The notes under the pieces were generated by a model. That model had not been told where the DNA came from and made no database searches. It saw only the letters and a program-made list of their open reading frames with translations. Position numbers and translations under genes: made by a program. A stretch of DNA of 64,000 nucleotides. Source: Pseudomonadota bacterium (GTDB taxonomy: Bacteria; Desulfobacterota; Binatia; Binatales; Binataceae). Below are positions 47,531-56,446 of this stretch, piece after piece. How positions within the stretch are numbered: position 1 is the stretch's first letter; the number at the start of each line of letters is the position of its first letter. The DNA is taken from contig JAJPIF010000007.1 of assembly GCA_021324885.1 (NCBI GenBank), positions 54,307-118,306 of the forward strand, written 5' to 3'.

Positions 47531-47926
47531 ATGGGGATCAGCGAAAACAAACAGACTGCAACTGAGTTCTTCGGACACTTTTCCGCCGGACGCCGGGAGC
47601 AGGCTCTGGCGATGCTGGCCGAGGATGCAACCTGGTGGGCGCCTGGAGTCGGGGTCATGAACAAGACTCAATTCGCCGGAGTTATGGCTTACATCCAGAA
47701 GATCGCGAACGGACCGATCGCGCTGACGCTGAAGCGGATGACGGCGGAGGATGATCGAGTCGCGGTCGAAGCTGAAAGCGATGCCGATCTGGTCAATGGC
47801 AAGCACTACCACAACACCTACCATTTCCTGGTCGTGATCCGCGACGGCAAAATCCGGGAGGTCAAGGAGTACAACGACACCAGGTACGCGACGGAGACCT
47901 TCGGCGATCTGCTACCGCAGGGATAG
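47531..47926 (+). CDS. SnoaL/NTF2-like protein
   Basis: 131 residues, one cystatin-like alpha+beta barrel of the SnoaL type: E-N-K-Q-T-A-T-E-F-F-G-H-F start, F-L-V-V-I-R-D-G-K-I-R-E-V-K-E-Y-N-D-T end, with W-W-A-P-G-V-G loop. Such proteins are polyketide cyclases, isomerases or ligand-binding proteins. ATG 47531 has GGGAGG seven to eleven bases upstream and starts the domain directly; the longer frame to 47468 is unsupported. Confidence 0.83.
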   Translation: MGISENKQTATEFFGHFSAGRREQALAMLAEDATWWAPGVGVMNKTQFAGVMAYIQKIANGPIALTLKRMTAEDDRVAVEAESDADLVNGKHYHNTYHFLVVIRDGKIREVKEYNDTRYATETFGDLLPQG

Positions 47927-47929
47927 CGA

Positions 47930-48104
47930 AGGGGAGTGAGGGGGAGAAGTGAGGAGTGAGAGCGGACAGATAGAAAAGAACGTCGAGAAAATGAAGACAA
48001 GAAAGCAAACGTTTCAGCGTCGACGTTGCACGGTCTCGTTCCGGACTTTTTCTCTTTCCTCGTTGCTCTTTTCTGTTTTTTCTCTCCTGACTCCTCTCTC
48101 GTCC
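47930..48104. repeat. Purine-rich/pyrimidine-rich inverted element (copy B)
   Basis: Fills the gap between two convergent genes. The left half is almost all purines (GAGAAGTGAGGAGTGAG at 47944-47960, then more A/G), the right half almost all pyrimidines (48049-48104), and CGTCGACG lies near the middle (about 48019-48026). The halves are imperfect reverse complements and could fold as a long stem, which may serve as a terminator for both genes. Shares its opening motif with 19244-19260. Confidence 0.6.
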
Positions 48105-48947
48105 TTACGGTGTTTTTCCCTTGCGGACGGCAGCCATCGCCGCCTTGCCGTACATGTCTTCCATCATGAAGCCCAGGTCGGGGTTGCGGCGCAGCTCGTG
48201 GCCGCCGTCGACGGCGAAGCTCTGGCCGGTCACCCATGACGATTCCGGGCCGGCCAGATAACGGACCGCCGCCGCAATATCGTCGGGTTCGCCCGTGCGT
48301 CCCAACGGCATCTGCTCGACGAACTTGCCGTGAACCGGGTCGCGCATGAGCGCGTCGTTATTGTTAGCGCGCATCAGACCGGGACGCACGGCGTTAATAC
48401 GGATTCCAGCGGAACCCAGTTCCTCCGCCGCCGCCTGCACGAAGTTCTCGAGGCCACCTTTGGCGGTGCCGTAACCGACTAGTCCATTGAAGGGCATTTT
48501 CGCGGCAGTGGAGGAAATACAGACGATCGCGCCGCCCGCGGTCATCATCGGTACGCTGTAACGCACCGCGATAAAGGTCGTGACGAGATTAATTTCCAAA
48601 TCCTTTCTGAAATGCTCTTCGGTGCACATCAGCAGGGGACGATAGCCGACCGATCCGCCGACCGTGGGCACAACGATATCGAGCCGGTTGGCAAGCGCGT
48701 AGGCTTTATCCAGGCCGGCGCGCACATCGTCGGCGTTGCGCGCGTCGCCCGCATGCAGCGCGATGAGGGCACCCGGAACTTCCCTTTGCAATTCCGCCCG
48801 GCTTTTTTCCAGGATATCCATATGACGCGCCATCAGCAGCACCGAGGCGCCGTCGCGCAGCAGCCATTTGGCGCTGTATCTCCCGATTGCTCCGCTGCCG
48901 CCTGTGATGAACGCCGTCTTACCGGTCAAAGCATTATTACCACTCAT
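48105..48947 (-). CDS. Short-chain dehydrogenase/reductase (SDR)
   Basis: 280 residues. TGGSGAIGR at 15-23 binds NAD(P); Ser145/146, Tyr159 and Lys163 (YGTAK) are catalytic. The N-N-A-G strand is replaced by P-T-V-G-G, a deviation seen in 2,4-dienoyl-CoA reductase-like SDRs. An extra 25-residue tail (RRNPDLGFMMEDMYGKAAM) follows the usual end. Start ATG 48947. The next gene upstream is a cyclase-family hydrolase 58 bases away and on the same strand, so they may be co-transcribed. Confidence 0.87.
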   Translation of the reverse strand: MSGNNALTGKTAFITGGSGAIGRYSAKWLLRDGASVLLMARHMDILEKSRAELQREVPGALIALHAGDARNADDVRAGLDKAYALANRLDIVVPTVGGSVGYRPLLMCTEEHFRKDLEINLVTTFIAVRYSVPMMTAGGAIVCISSTAAKMPFNGLVGYGTAKGGLENFVQAAAEELGSAGIRINAVRPGLMRANNNDALMRDPVHGKFVEQMPLGRTGEPDDIAAAVRYLAGPESSWVTGQSFAVDGGHELRRNPDLGFMMEDMYGKAAMAAVRKGKTP

Positions 48948-49005
48948 CGTATTCTCCGTAGCTTAAAAATCGTGGGGTTGCATGGCGATGAATTTCAGCC
49001 GAGGT

Positions 49006-49929
49006 CTACAAAAAAGCCAGAGGATTGACGGGTGAGGCGGTGCCCCGCTCCAGCACCAGCGGTGCGAGCACCAACAGGAATTCGTAACGCCGCAACCTGG
49101 CGCAGGTTTCGGCGAGGGCTTCCAGGTCGGCGTTATCGATCAGGTGGACTCCCATCGCGACGATTGCGATGGCATGAATTGGAAAAGGCGTCTCACGGTA
49201 GCCGCTGGGCGCGACGTCGCTGATGCCGTCGGAGCCCAGGATCGCGATTTTATGCTCGAACAGCCACGGCAGGCATGAGGCGTCGAGCCCGGCCATCCCC
49301 TGGCGCATGATATCCCACGGCCCCTCGGTCCTGCGCTTGAGCGTGCGTCCGGTGCGCACGAACAATACATCGCCTTGTCTGACTTCGACCCGATGAAGCT
49401 TCAGTGCCGCGTCGAGTTCATCGGGGACGATTGCGTCGCCCGGTTCCAGCCATCGCACACCGCGGAGTGCAGGAATGTCGAGTAGCACGCCGCGCGCCAT
49501 CACGCCGTTGCGCATCACCTCGACGCCGCATCGATGAGCGCCGTCGGCCCGCACTTCGGCCGCGTCGAATCCGTTGTACATCTTGTTGCGCCAGAAGACG
49601 TGGCACAGCGCGTCCAGATGGGTGGTTGCCATTCCGTGGGGCGAGATCGCGAAATAGTCCATCGCCTGATGGTAGGAGGCGCGTGGCTCCGTTCCTATCT
49701 GGTAGGCCAGGTGGGTGACCGGATTGGGATTGTCGATTCCGGGAGCGGTCGGAAGCGGCAGAGCCAGCGAAATCGCCTCGCCGGTTTGCATCAGGCGTGC
49801 GGCCTCGACGCGTTTTTCGTTGGTGATAAAATTGAGCGCGCCGCGTTGATCTTCGCTGCCCCAACGGCCCCAATTGCTCAGCTTATCGAACAGCGCCTTT
49901 ACTTCAGACGCCTCCAGTCGGTGTCCCAT
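49006..49929 (-). CDS. Cyclase-family metal hydrolase (kynurenine formamidase-like)
   Basis: 307 residues of the PF04199 cyclase type. The metal motif H-x-G-T-H-x-D-x-x-x-H is present in modified form as MATTHLDALCHV. G-R-W-G-x-x-D-Q-R-G-A-L-N-F-I near the start and G-x-D-G-I-S-D-V later are characteristic of the bacterial subset. Members hydrolyse amide or lactone bonds (e.g. N-formylkynurenine). ATG 49929 with GGAG six to seven bases upstream; an ATG/TTG at 49971 is too long. Probably the first gene of a pair with the SDR downstream. Confidence 0.85.
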   Translation of the reverse strand: MGHRLEASEVKALFDKLSNWGRWGSEDQRGALNFITNEKRVEAARLMQTGEAISLALPLPTAPGIDNPNPVTHLAYQIGTEPRASYHQAMDYFAISPHGMATTHLDALCHVFWRNKMYNGFDAAEVRADGAHRCGVEVMRNGVMARGVLLDIPALRGVRWLEPGDAIVPDELDAALKLHRVEVRQGDVLFVRTGRTLKRRTEGPWDIMRQGMAGLDASCLPWLFEHKIAILGSDGISDVAPSGYRETPFPIHAIAIVAMGVHLIDNADLEALAETCARLRRYEFLLVLAPLVLERGTASPVNPLAFL

Positions 49930-50012
49930 ACGCAGCTCCGTTGAAATGGGTTGGGGACTTTTTAGGCGCAACTCCGTTCAAAAGCAAAGCGGCCTTGTAT
50001 TTCGCGCGGCGC

Positions 50013-50522
50013 TTATTCGGGCCGCCATGGCGGCGGTTCGCCCTGCGCCCGGCTGACCTGCCATTGTCCGTATTCGACCAGCCCGCCGCCCTGGTAACAA
50101 CGATAGTCTCCCCACATCGCGCCAGGTGAGGTTACGAAACCGTTATACAGGCACGATGATAAATCGCCAGGAAGCAACACGCGCATGAACACGTTGCGAC
50201 CGCTCACGGTCCCGCTGGTAACCGTGCCGTAAGTGGTGGTATTGGCGTCGCGGCAGACCAGGGTGCCGATGCCGCATCCGTAGGTTCCTTCAAGCGCCGA
50301 GTCAGTCTGGCGCAAATTGAAGGTGATCCGGTTGATCGCATTGCAGCGCCCAGTTTCGGTAGCCAGCATGTTCGCAGGGCAGGGAATCACGCGGGTCTCC
50401 CCGCGCCATACTCCAGTCAGATTTGCCGCAGGCTTCTCAATCGTTTGGCTGGTGGCGCAAGCGGCAATCGGGAGCAGCATCGCCAGCGCGATGGTCCAAT
50501 TAAAAAATTGGCTGACACTCAT
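50013..50522 (-). CDS. Lipoprotein of unknown function
   Basis: 169 residues. Signal peptide with hydrophobic core (ALAMLLPI) and lipobox ending at Cys22, so a lipoprotein. The mature part has four or five cysteine pairs' worth of Cys (six visible) and Gly/Thr-rich beta structure (LTGVWRGETRVIPCP, CRDANTTTYGTVTSGTVSGR). Resembles small envelope proteins that bind nothing known. ATG 50522 has AAGGTGACC upstream. The reading frame remains open for 154 codons more but that stretch is antisense to the downstream MFS gene and not called. Confidence 0.7.
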   Translation of the reverse strand: MSVSQFFNWTIALAMLLPIAACATSQTIEKPAANLTGVWRGETRVIPCPANMLATETGRCNAINRITFNLRQTDSALEGTYGCGIGTLVCRDANTTTYGTVTSGTVSGRNVFMRVLLPGDLSSCLYNGFVTSPGAMWGDYRCYQGGGLVEYGQWQVSRAQGEPPPWRPE

Positions 50523-50599
50523 TTTTTGGTCACCTTGCCTATGCGTGAGCAAACACCGTGCCAAGCGGATGGATCCCCCCGAAGTTGGAACAGAGGTTC

Positions 50600-51958
50600 T
50601 TATTTTCCGGCTGCGGGAACTCCCAGTACAGCAGCGGAGCCGGCGCGATCGGAAGCAGCGATCCAGACCAGCAGAGCGAGCGCGGGAAGTGTGACAACGG
50701 TGGTAAGCAGAAAGAAACCGACCCAGCCCAGCTTTTCCGCCAGCACACCTCCTGACGACGCGACCATCGTGCGTCCGACTGCGGCCAGCGAGGAAAGCAG
50801 CGCGTATTGGGTCGCGGTAAAAGCAGGAGAGCACAGTTCGGACAGGTAAGCCACGAGTGCAGCCCCGGCCATCGCGCTGGTCAGGTTTTCGGCGATAACG
50901 CACAGAGCAAGGTAGTCGAGCCGATGACCCCCGACGGCCTGCAAGACATAAAAAAGATTGCCGGCGGATTGCAGCAGGCCGCAAAACAAAAGCGCCCGAA
51001 ACAATCCAAACCGAACCGTAACCACGCCACCCGCGAGCGCTCCAACTATGGTGGCGACAAAGCCAAATACCTTGGAGATGGCGGCGATTTGGTCGAGCGA
51101 AAAGCCCAGCGAGACGTACAGCGGCATCGCCATCACGCCGGCCATCGCCTCACCCAGCTTGTAGCCCAGTATAAAGATCAGGATTGCGGCCCAGCGCGGC
51201 CGTCGCATGAAATCCAGAAACGGTCCGGCAACGGCCGTCGCAAACCATTGCCGCACGCCATCCCAAAATTCGACTTGCGACGGCTGCGCGTCTTCGGCGT
51301 AAGCTGGTTCCGGGCCGAACACAAACACCGCCATCCCGACGGCCAGCAGCGCAGCCATGGCCGCGTATGCCCAAAACCAACCGGCGCGCGCCGCGATAAT
51401 CAGTGCGCCCGCGCCTGACACCAGCATCGCCAACCGGTATCCGCTCTGGATCATTCCGGCACCGGGACCTTGTTGTTCGTCGGTGAGGATTTCGACCCGA
51501 TAAGCGTCAATCACGATATCCTGGCTGGCCGAAAGAAAGGCGACCAGCAGGGCGAGGGAGGCGAGCAATCCAAGCTGAGCTTTGGGATTGCATGACCCCA
51601 GGCCGATGGTGGCGGCAATCAAGGCAATCTGGATCGTGATTGCCCATCCGCGGCGGCGTCCCAGCGGCAGCGGCGGCGGCAATCGATCGATCAGGGGCGA
51701 CCACAAAAATTTCAGCGCGTAGGGAGTTCCAACGAGGGCAAACGCGCCGATTGCGCTGCGCGCCACGCCCGCCGTCGCCAGCCAGGCGGAGAGGGTCGAA
51801 AACGTCAGCAACAGCGGCAGGCCGCTGGCGAAACCAAGCGGAAAGATCATCAACACGCGCCGGTCGGTGTAAGCGGCAAGCGCCCGGCGCCATCCGGCGA
51901 CGTTGTGGTTCGCCGGGGCCGGGCGCAGAAGCTTTGGCTTGGGCCCGGCGGCGCTCAA
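50600..51958 (-). CDS. ampG: AmpG-type muropeptide MFS permease
   Basis: 452 residues with about 12 to 14 membrane helices. The start F-P-L-G-F-A-S-G-L-P-L-L-L-T-F-S-T-L-S-A-W-L is the AmpG signature, then W-S-P-L-I-D-R and Q-D-I-V-I-D-A-Y-R-V-E, both characteristic of AmpG. It imports anhydro-muropeptides from the periplasm for cell-wall recycling. The start at TTG 51958 has no strong ribosome site; an internal start around residue 35 would lose the first helix. Gram-negative context supported. Confidence 0.88.
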   Translation of the reverse strand: MSAAGPKPKLLRPAPANHNVAGWRRALAAYTDRRVLMIFPLGFASGLPLLLTFSTLSAWLATAGVARSAIGAFALVGTPYALKFLWSPLIDRLPPPLPLGRRRGWAITIQIALIAATIGLGSCNPKAQLGLLASLALLVAFLSASQDIVIDAYRVEILTDEQQGPGAGMIQSGYRLAMLVSGAGALIIAARAGWFWAYAAMAALLAVGMAVFVFGPEPAYAEDAQPSQVEFWDGVRQWFATAVAGPFLDFMRRPRWAAILIFILGYKLGEAMAGVMAMPLYVSLGFSLDQIAAISKVFGFVATIVGALAGGVVTVRFGLFRALLFCGLLQSAGNLFYVLQAVGGHRLDYLALCVIAENLTSAMAGAALVAYLSELCSPAFTATQYALLSSLAAVGRTMVASSGGVLAEKLGWVGFFLLTTVVTLPALALLVWIAASDRAGSAAVLGVPAAGK

Positions 51959-52064
51959 AGCGAATCAACCTGCGGCTTGTGGTCTCGACGGCGCATTCAA
52001 TTGCGTCGAGTTTAGACGGGCAGCGCTGGCGGCTCAATTGCCATGGGCCGGAATCCGTCGAGCC

Positions 52065-53303
52065 TTAATGCGGCGCGCGCAGCGCAGCCGACGGAGCCAC
52101 GTCGCGTCCTTCGGCCGGGTAAACCAACGAGGCGAATACCGCCGCCGCCAGCATCAGGGCCGCGCAAAGCTCGAAAGCCGTATTGTAGTTTCCACTCACG
52201 TCGTAGATATGTCCCGCGACCAAGGGACCGACCGCGGAGCCGACCGTGGCAATCAGTCCGATGATTCCCGACAGGGTTCCATAACTCCTCAATCCCAGCG
52301 CTTCGGCGAGCAATACCGCGCCCAGCGCGGTCCCCGAACCTACGGTCAATCCGTAGGTGACAATGAAGATTACGGTCAGCCCAATGGTGAAATGGTGCCA
52401 CGCGATGGTCAGCAACAGGAGCATGCTGGCCGCCTGAATCACAAGCGATCCGGCCAGAACCGGCTTGGCGCCAAATCGATCGGCCAAGGTACCGAGCACG
52501 AGATAACCCGGGAGGGAAACCGCCGCCTGGGCGCCGAAAATAAACGCCGCGGTCTGCGGCGTGTAGCCGGTGCCGATTAGAAACGGGACCATGTGGAAGT
52601 ACACGCCGGCGAACGCGACGACGAATCCGACTTGCATGGCGACCAGTAGCCAGAATGGCAGCGAGCGCAGGGCGGGTCCCAGTTCCAGTCCGGAGGCCGC
52701 GCTCGTCTGTCCCTCGCTTTCAGCATTTTCGGGGCGCGTGCGGATAATCAATATAATAAGCGGCAGCGCCAGCACGAACATCGGCACGCCGATAAACACC
52801 ATCGTCGCGCGCCATCCGTAAAGCGCGATCAGGTGGGCGACCAGTGGCGGCAGAACGCATCCGCCCAGTCCGGCGCCCGCAATCGTAATCCCGATCGCCA
52901 ATCCCCGCCGATCGCTGAACCAGTTCGCAGCGACGATCAGGCCGGGCGTAATAGTCGAGGCGCCGACTCCCAGTCCGATGACCGCGTAGCACACGATCAG
53001 CGTCTCCAAGGTATGAATGCGGCTGGCCACCAGGAAAGCCGCTCCGGCTGCGGCGGCGCCGATACTCATCGGAAACCGCGCGGGGATACGGTCCAGCAGC
53101 CATCCCACGAGCGGATTCACCACTCCCATCGCAAACAGGAAAGCGGTCGCCATCAACGAAACCTGCTCCCGGGCCCAGCCGAACTGCCTGCTCCAAGGGG
53201 TGAAGAAGATACCGATCGTGCCGATACTCGGGCCCATCACGATGAAGTTCGTGGCGGCGACGCTGCCCACGACGAGCCAGCCGCGACGCTCATGCTGTGT
53301 CAT
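52065..53303 (-). CDS. MFS transporter (OFA/monocarboxylate-type)
   Basis: 412 residues, 12 membrane helices. The N-terminal T-N-F-I-V-M-G-P-S-I-G-T-I-G-I-F-F and the sequence W-A-R-E-Q-V-S-L match the oxalate/formate antiporter and monocarboxylate group. G-W-L-L-D-R-I-P-A-R between helices 2 and 3 is the MFS loop motif. It probably exchanges or imports a small organic acid. ATG 53303. The ampG gene follows on the same strand 106 bases away. Confidence 0.87.
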   Translation of the reverse strand: MTQHERRGWLVVGSVAATNFIVMGPSIGTIGIFFTPWSRQFGWAREQVSLMATAFLFAMGVVNPLVGWLLDRIPARFPMSIGAAAAGAAFLVASRIHTLETLIVCYAVIGLGVGASTITPGLIVAANWFSDRRGLAIGITIAGAGLGGCVLPPLVAHLIALYGWRATMVFIGVPMFVLALPLIILIIRTRPENAESEGQTSAASGLELGPALRSLPFWLLVAMQVGFVVAFAGVYFHMVPFLIGTGYTPQTAAFIFGAQAAVSLPGYLVLGTLADRFGAKPVLAGSLVIQAASMLLLLTIAWHHFTIGLTVIFIVTYGLTVGSGTALGAVLLAEALGLRSYGTLSGIIGLIATVGSAVGPLVAGHIYDVSGNYNTAFELCAALMLAAAVFASLVYPAEGRDVAPSAALRAPH

Positions 53304-53480
53304 CTGGAGTCCTCCCGGATGCCTTACCTGGCGCTCTTCCCGGCCCTGTCAGCCTTCTCGCACAGCCCGCGTCAAAAACACAATAGTTTGCGGCCAGAGA
53401 CTGAAGTCCGCGATTGGTGGGAACCGCCCCGGCCCTGAACTCCCGAACTGACCGTCAGGGCCGGAGGGTCGCCATGGTTT

Positions 53481-54011
53481 TCAAGCGGCCCCCTGAGATG
53501 TTTCGGCCCGAGCCTGACGCTGTTTTTTGAGCCGGAGGTACTCCTCCTTCGTGGGCAACTGTACCAGCTCCAGCAGATTGCCGTCGGGATCTTCAAAGAG
53601 CACCGCCTTCATCGGGGCATAGCCTTCGAGCTCCATTTCCTCGATATCGGAAAAGAATTTGACCTTCATATCACGCAGGCGCTTGACCACGTCAGTCAGC
53701 GGTTCGCCCTTGACTTCGAAAGAGATCACCCAGATCCCGAGATCATCGGGGCGCTTGGGGGGCGTCGGACTGGCGCGGCGCGGTTCGACTTGCATCAGTT
53801 CAATTTCGCCCACCGTGCTCGATCCCTGCGCCATCATGATCGAGTGGATGCTGAGGCCTTTTTCCGGCAAACGCAGCATCCGGGCGTTGACCGGGCCGCC
53901 GGCCTTCATGTCCAGAACTTTGCGAAAACCAAGCGCATCGCGATAAAAGGCGACCGATCGTTCGAGGTCGGAAACATTGATGGCCACATGATGAATTTCG
54001 CTGATGGGCAT
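53481..54011 (-). CDS. VOC-family protein
   Basis: 176 residues: E-I-H-H-V-A-I-N-V-S-D-L-E-R-S-V-A-F-Y module, a central Ile/Met-rich half and a second module closing DPDGNLLELVQL, whose Glu is a metal ligand. Then an Arg/Lys/Gln-rich tail. ATG 54011 follows AGGAG by nine bases; 30 upstream codons were rejected. Adjacent to a divergent methylmalonyl-CoA epimerase, another VOC. Reaction unassigned. Confidence 0.86.
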   Translation of the reverse strand: MPISEIHHVAINVSDLERSVAFYRDALGFRKVLDMKAGGPVNARMLRLPEKGLSIHSIMMAQGSSTVGEIELMQVEPRRASPTPPKRPDDLGIWVISFEVKGEPLTDVVKRLRDMKVKFFSDIEEMELEGYAPMKAVLFEDPDGNLLELVQLPTKEEYLRLKKQRQARAETSQGAA

Positions 54012-54165
54012 CCTGTTCAGCTCCTGAGTCGAGTTTCTACTTGACGCGGATTGCGCCCGCGGATAGTTACACAAGCACGCGGCCGCGTTCCAGAGCGACA
54101 CACGACCCGGCAGGTGATTTGCCGCGCCAGCAATGCTAGGTTAGATTGATAGCGGTTGCGAACGA

Positions 54166-54573
54166 ATGCTGAAGCGGATCCATCACATCGGAGTCGTGGT
54201 TCCCAGGCTTGAGGAGGCTTACGGCTTCTGGCGCGACGCCTTGGGGCTTGAGTTCACCAAAAGCGCGGTCATTCAGGAGCAGGGCGTCAAAGCCGCACTG
54301 CTGAAGATCGGCAGCAGCGAAATAGAACTGCTGGAGCCGCTCAGTCCGGACAACGCGGTCGGCAAGTTCCTGGCCCGGCGCGGCGGCGGTCTCCATCATT
54401 TGTGTTTCGAAACCGATGATGTCGCGCGGGAACTGGAGGGTGCGCGCGCAAAGGGCCTGGCCCTGATCGATCAGCATCCGCGCAAAGGCCTGGCCGGCAT
54501 GATCTGCTTTCTGCATCCGAAAGCGACTCGGGGCGTGCTGGTCGAGTACGCCCAGCCGGTCGAAGAAGGGTGA
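54166..54573 (+). CDS. mce: Methylmalonyl-CoA epimerase
   Basis: 135 residues, the standard length. H-H-I-G-V-V-V at 6-12 contains the first metal His, then E-L-L-E-P-L-S, the G-G-G-L-H-H-L-C-F-E block at 73-82 with the second His, and G-V-L-V-E-Y with the C-terminal Glu. It interconverts (R)- and (S)-methylmalonyl-CoA in propionyl-CoA metabolism. No mutase gene is in the window. ATG 54166; a FmdB-type gene follows 12 bases later. Confidence 0.87.
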   Translation: MLKRIHHIGVVVPRLEEAYGFWRDALGLEFTKSAVIQEQGVKAALLKIGSSEIELLEPLSPDNAVGKFLARRGGGLHHLCFETDDVARELEGARAKGLALIDQHPRKGLAGMICFLHPKATRGVLVEYAQPVEEG

Positions 54574-54585
54574 GCGTCAAGTACG

Positions 54586-54801
54586 ATGCCTATCTACGAG
54601 TATCAATGCGAAACCTGCCACACCTCGTTCGAGGCGCTGGTGACCCGCAGCGAGCCGGAGGTGCAATGCCCGTCATGCGGGGGCAATCACCTCGAGCGTG
54701 AGATGTCGGTGTTCGCCTCGGGCGCCGGCGCCAACAGCGGCACAGCGCCGCAAACAGCGGCGCCACGAGCCTGCTGCGGCGGCGGCTGCGGCTGCCATTA
54801 G
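54586..54801 (+). CDS. FmdB-type zinc-ribbon protein
   Basis: 71 residues. MPIYEYQCETC start with Cys8/Cys11 and Cys28/Cys31 (CPSCGG) forms a small zinc ribbon of the FmdB type. A Gly/Ala/Thr linker and a Cys/Gly-rich C-terminus (CCGGGCGCH) follow. These proteins are of unknown regulatory role, common next to unrelated metabolic genes. Twelve bases after mce, so part of the same transcript. Confidence 0.9.
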   Translation: MPIYEYQCETCHTSFEALVTRSEPEVQCPSCGGNHLEREMSVFASGAGANSGTAPQTAAPRACCGGGCGCH

Positions 54802-54877
54802 GGCGTGCCGCCTCAGGTGAACTGGGGCCGAAAGCGCGGTATCTCGCTCGAACATCGTCGAAAAGAGCAGGGGACGG

Positions 54878-55264
54878 CTACTTCCGGTCGAAAATCGTGA
54901 ATTCCTCGCCGACCATTACCGACAGGCTGCTCTTGCCGTCGATGAAGCTGTCCTCGTCCTCGCGCAGCCGCTTGCAGATGACCGGGTCGGCCAGAACCGC
55001 AAACGCCTTGCGCATCTCCTCGGCGCTGTCGAACCACATCTCCACCGCGCCGTCATAGTCCGCTGGCAGCGACTGCTGCTGATAGCGATCCTGGGCGTCG
55101 AGTTCACCAATGCTCACCCGATGCACCTGGACGTACTTGCGGATGTGGCGCGCGAGTTCCGGGATGCTGCTCACCAGCGGGCCGTGTTCCTCCTTCCAGT
55201 GCCTGAGAAACTCTTCGCGGCTGATTCCCGCTTTACGCCTGATCAGCCCAATGACTTTGATCAT
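54878..55264 (-). CDS. EthD-domain protein
   Basis: 128 residues. The EthD/ferredoxin-like dimeric alpha-beta barrel is clear from M-I-K-V-I-G-L-I-R-R-K-A-G-I-S-R-E-E-F-L-R-H-W-K-E-E-H-G-P-L and the middle D-G-A-V-E-M-W-F-D-S. EthD proteins act with ether-degrading P450 systems or as monooxygenase-like small enzymes. ATG 55264 with GGAGC eight bases before it; the longer frame to 55303 is not supported. Opposite to the FmdB gene, 76 bases away. Confidence 0.88.
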   Translation of the reverse strand: MIKVIGLIRRKAGISREEFLRHWKEEHGPLVSSIPELARHIRKYVQVHRVSIGELDAQDRYQQQSLPADYDGAVEMWFDSAEEMRKAFAVLADPVICKRLREDEDSFIDGKSSLSVMVGEEFTIFDRK

Positions 55265-55405
55265 GGCTTTGCTCCATTGCGCCTGAGATAATCGCGCACG
55301 CATTGCTTACGCGATTCCTGACCTCTGCGCCAGTCCGTTGAGCTTGCCAACGCCGCTGCAATCCACGATTTATGTAAGCACTTTGAGCAAAGGCGCAGGA
55401 TCACG

Positions 55406-56392
55406 ATGAAGATCACCATTCTCGACGATTATCAGGATTCGGTCCGGACCATGCCGTGTTTCGCCTCGCTCGCCGGCCATGACGTGACCATCTGGAACGA
55501 TCACACCAAGGACATCGGCGTGCTGGCGCAGCGGCTTAAAGACACGCAGGCATTGGTGCTGATTCGTGAGCGGACCCCGGTCACCGCGCCCTTGCTGGAG
55601 CGCCTGCCGGAATTGAGGATGATCAGCAACACCGGACCCTATCCACACGTGGACGTGGAAGCCTGCACACGCCACGGCGTGCTGGTGTGCTCGCGGATGG
55701 GTGCTGGAGGTGTGCCCTCCTACGCGACGGCGGAATTGACGTGGGGGCTGATCATCGCTGCGCTGCGCAACCTCCCCCAGGAAGTGTCGGCGCTAAAGGC
55801 GGGAAGATGGCAGGCGTACCCGGTTGGCGTTGGGATGCGCGGTAAAACCCTGGGCGTCTATGCCTACGGGCTGATCGGCGGTGTGGTTGCGGGATATGGC
55901 AAAGCTTTTGGGATGAAGGTGCTGGCCTGGGGGCGCGAGGCTTCCCGGAGCCGGGCGCGCGCGGACGGGGTGGAAATGGCGGCCTCCAAAGAAGCACTCT
56001 TCGCCCAATCCGACGTGCTCTCCCTGCACATTCCGCTGATTCCCGAAACGCGTGGAATTATCGCCGAGAACGACCTCCTCCGGATGAAGCCGACCGCGCT
56101 GCTGGTCAACACCAGCCGCGCCGGAATCATCGCGCCCGGAGCCCTGGAGCGGGCCTTGCGCAGCGGACGTCCCGGGATGGCGGCGGTCGATGTGTTCGAG
56201 GAAGAACCGCCGCCGCGTGATCACCCGCTGCTGGCGATGGACAATGTTGTGTGCACGCCCCATCTGGGCTATGTCGAACGCGACCAACTCCAGTTTATCC
56301 TCAAGGTGTGTTTCGACCAGGTGCTCAGCTATGCCGCCGGGAAGCCCGTGAACGTGGTCAATCCAGCCGTGCTTGAACATACGGCGAGGTGA
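55406..56392 (+). CDS. D-2-hydroxyacid dehydrogenase (PGDH-like)
   Basis: 328 residues, NAD-dependent D-isomer-specific 2-hydroxyacid dehydrogenase. Catalytic Arg238 (NTSRAG), Glu267 (VFEEEPP) and His286 (TPHLGY) are present. The dinucleotide site reads V-Y-A-Y-G-L-I-G-G where the family normally has G-x-G-x-x-G, so the first Gly is Ala154. It would reduce a 2-oxo acid. ATG 55406; divergent from the EthD gene and 54 bases before a ZIP transporter gene. Confidence 0.87.
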   Translation: MKITILDDYQDSVRTMPCFASLAGHDVTIWNDHTKDIGVLAQRLKDTQALVLIRERTPVTAPLLERLPELRMISNTGPYPHVDVEACTRHGVLVCSRMGAGGVPSYATAELTWGLIIAALRNLPQEVSALKAGRWQAYPVGVGMRGKTLGVYAYGLIGGVVAGYGKAFGMKVLAWGREASRSRARADGVEMAASKEALFAQSDVLSLHIPLIPETRGIIAENDLLRMKPTALLVNTSRAGIIAPGALERALRSGRPGMAAVDVFEEEPPPRDHPLLAMDNVVCTPHLGYVERDQLQFILKVCFDQVLSYAAGKPVNVVNPAVLEHTAR

Positions 56393-56446
56393 TTTTCTCG
56401 CTGCGAGTCGCTTGACCGATCTCAACCCGATAAGGTCGAGGGCGCC

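Noticed and set aside
50523..50984. 154-codon upstream extension of the lipoprotein frame
   Set aside because: It is antisense to ampG coding and precedes a clear signal peptide with its own ribosome site.
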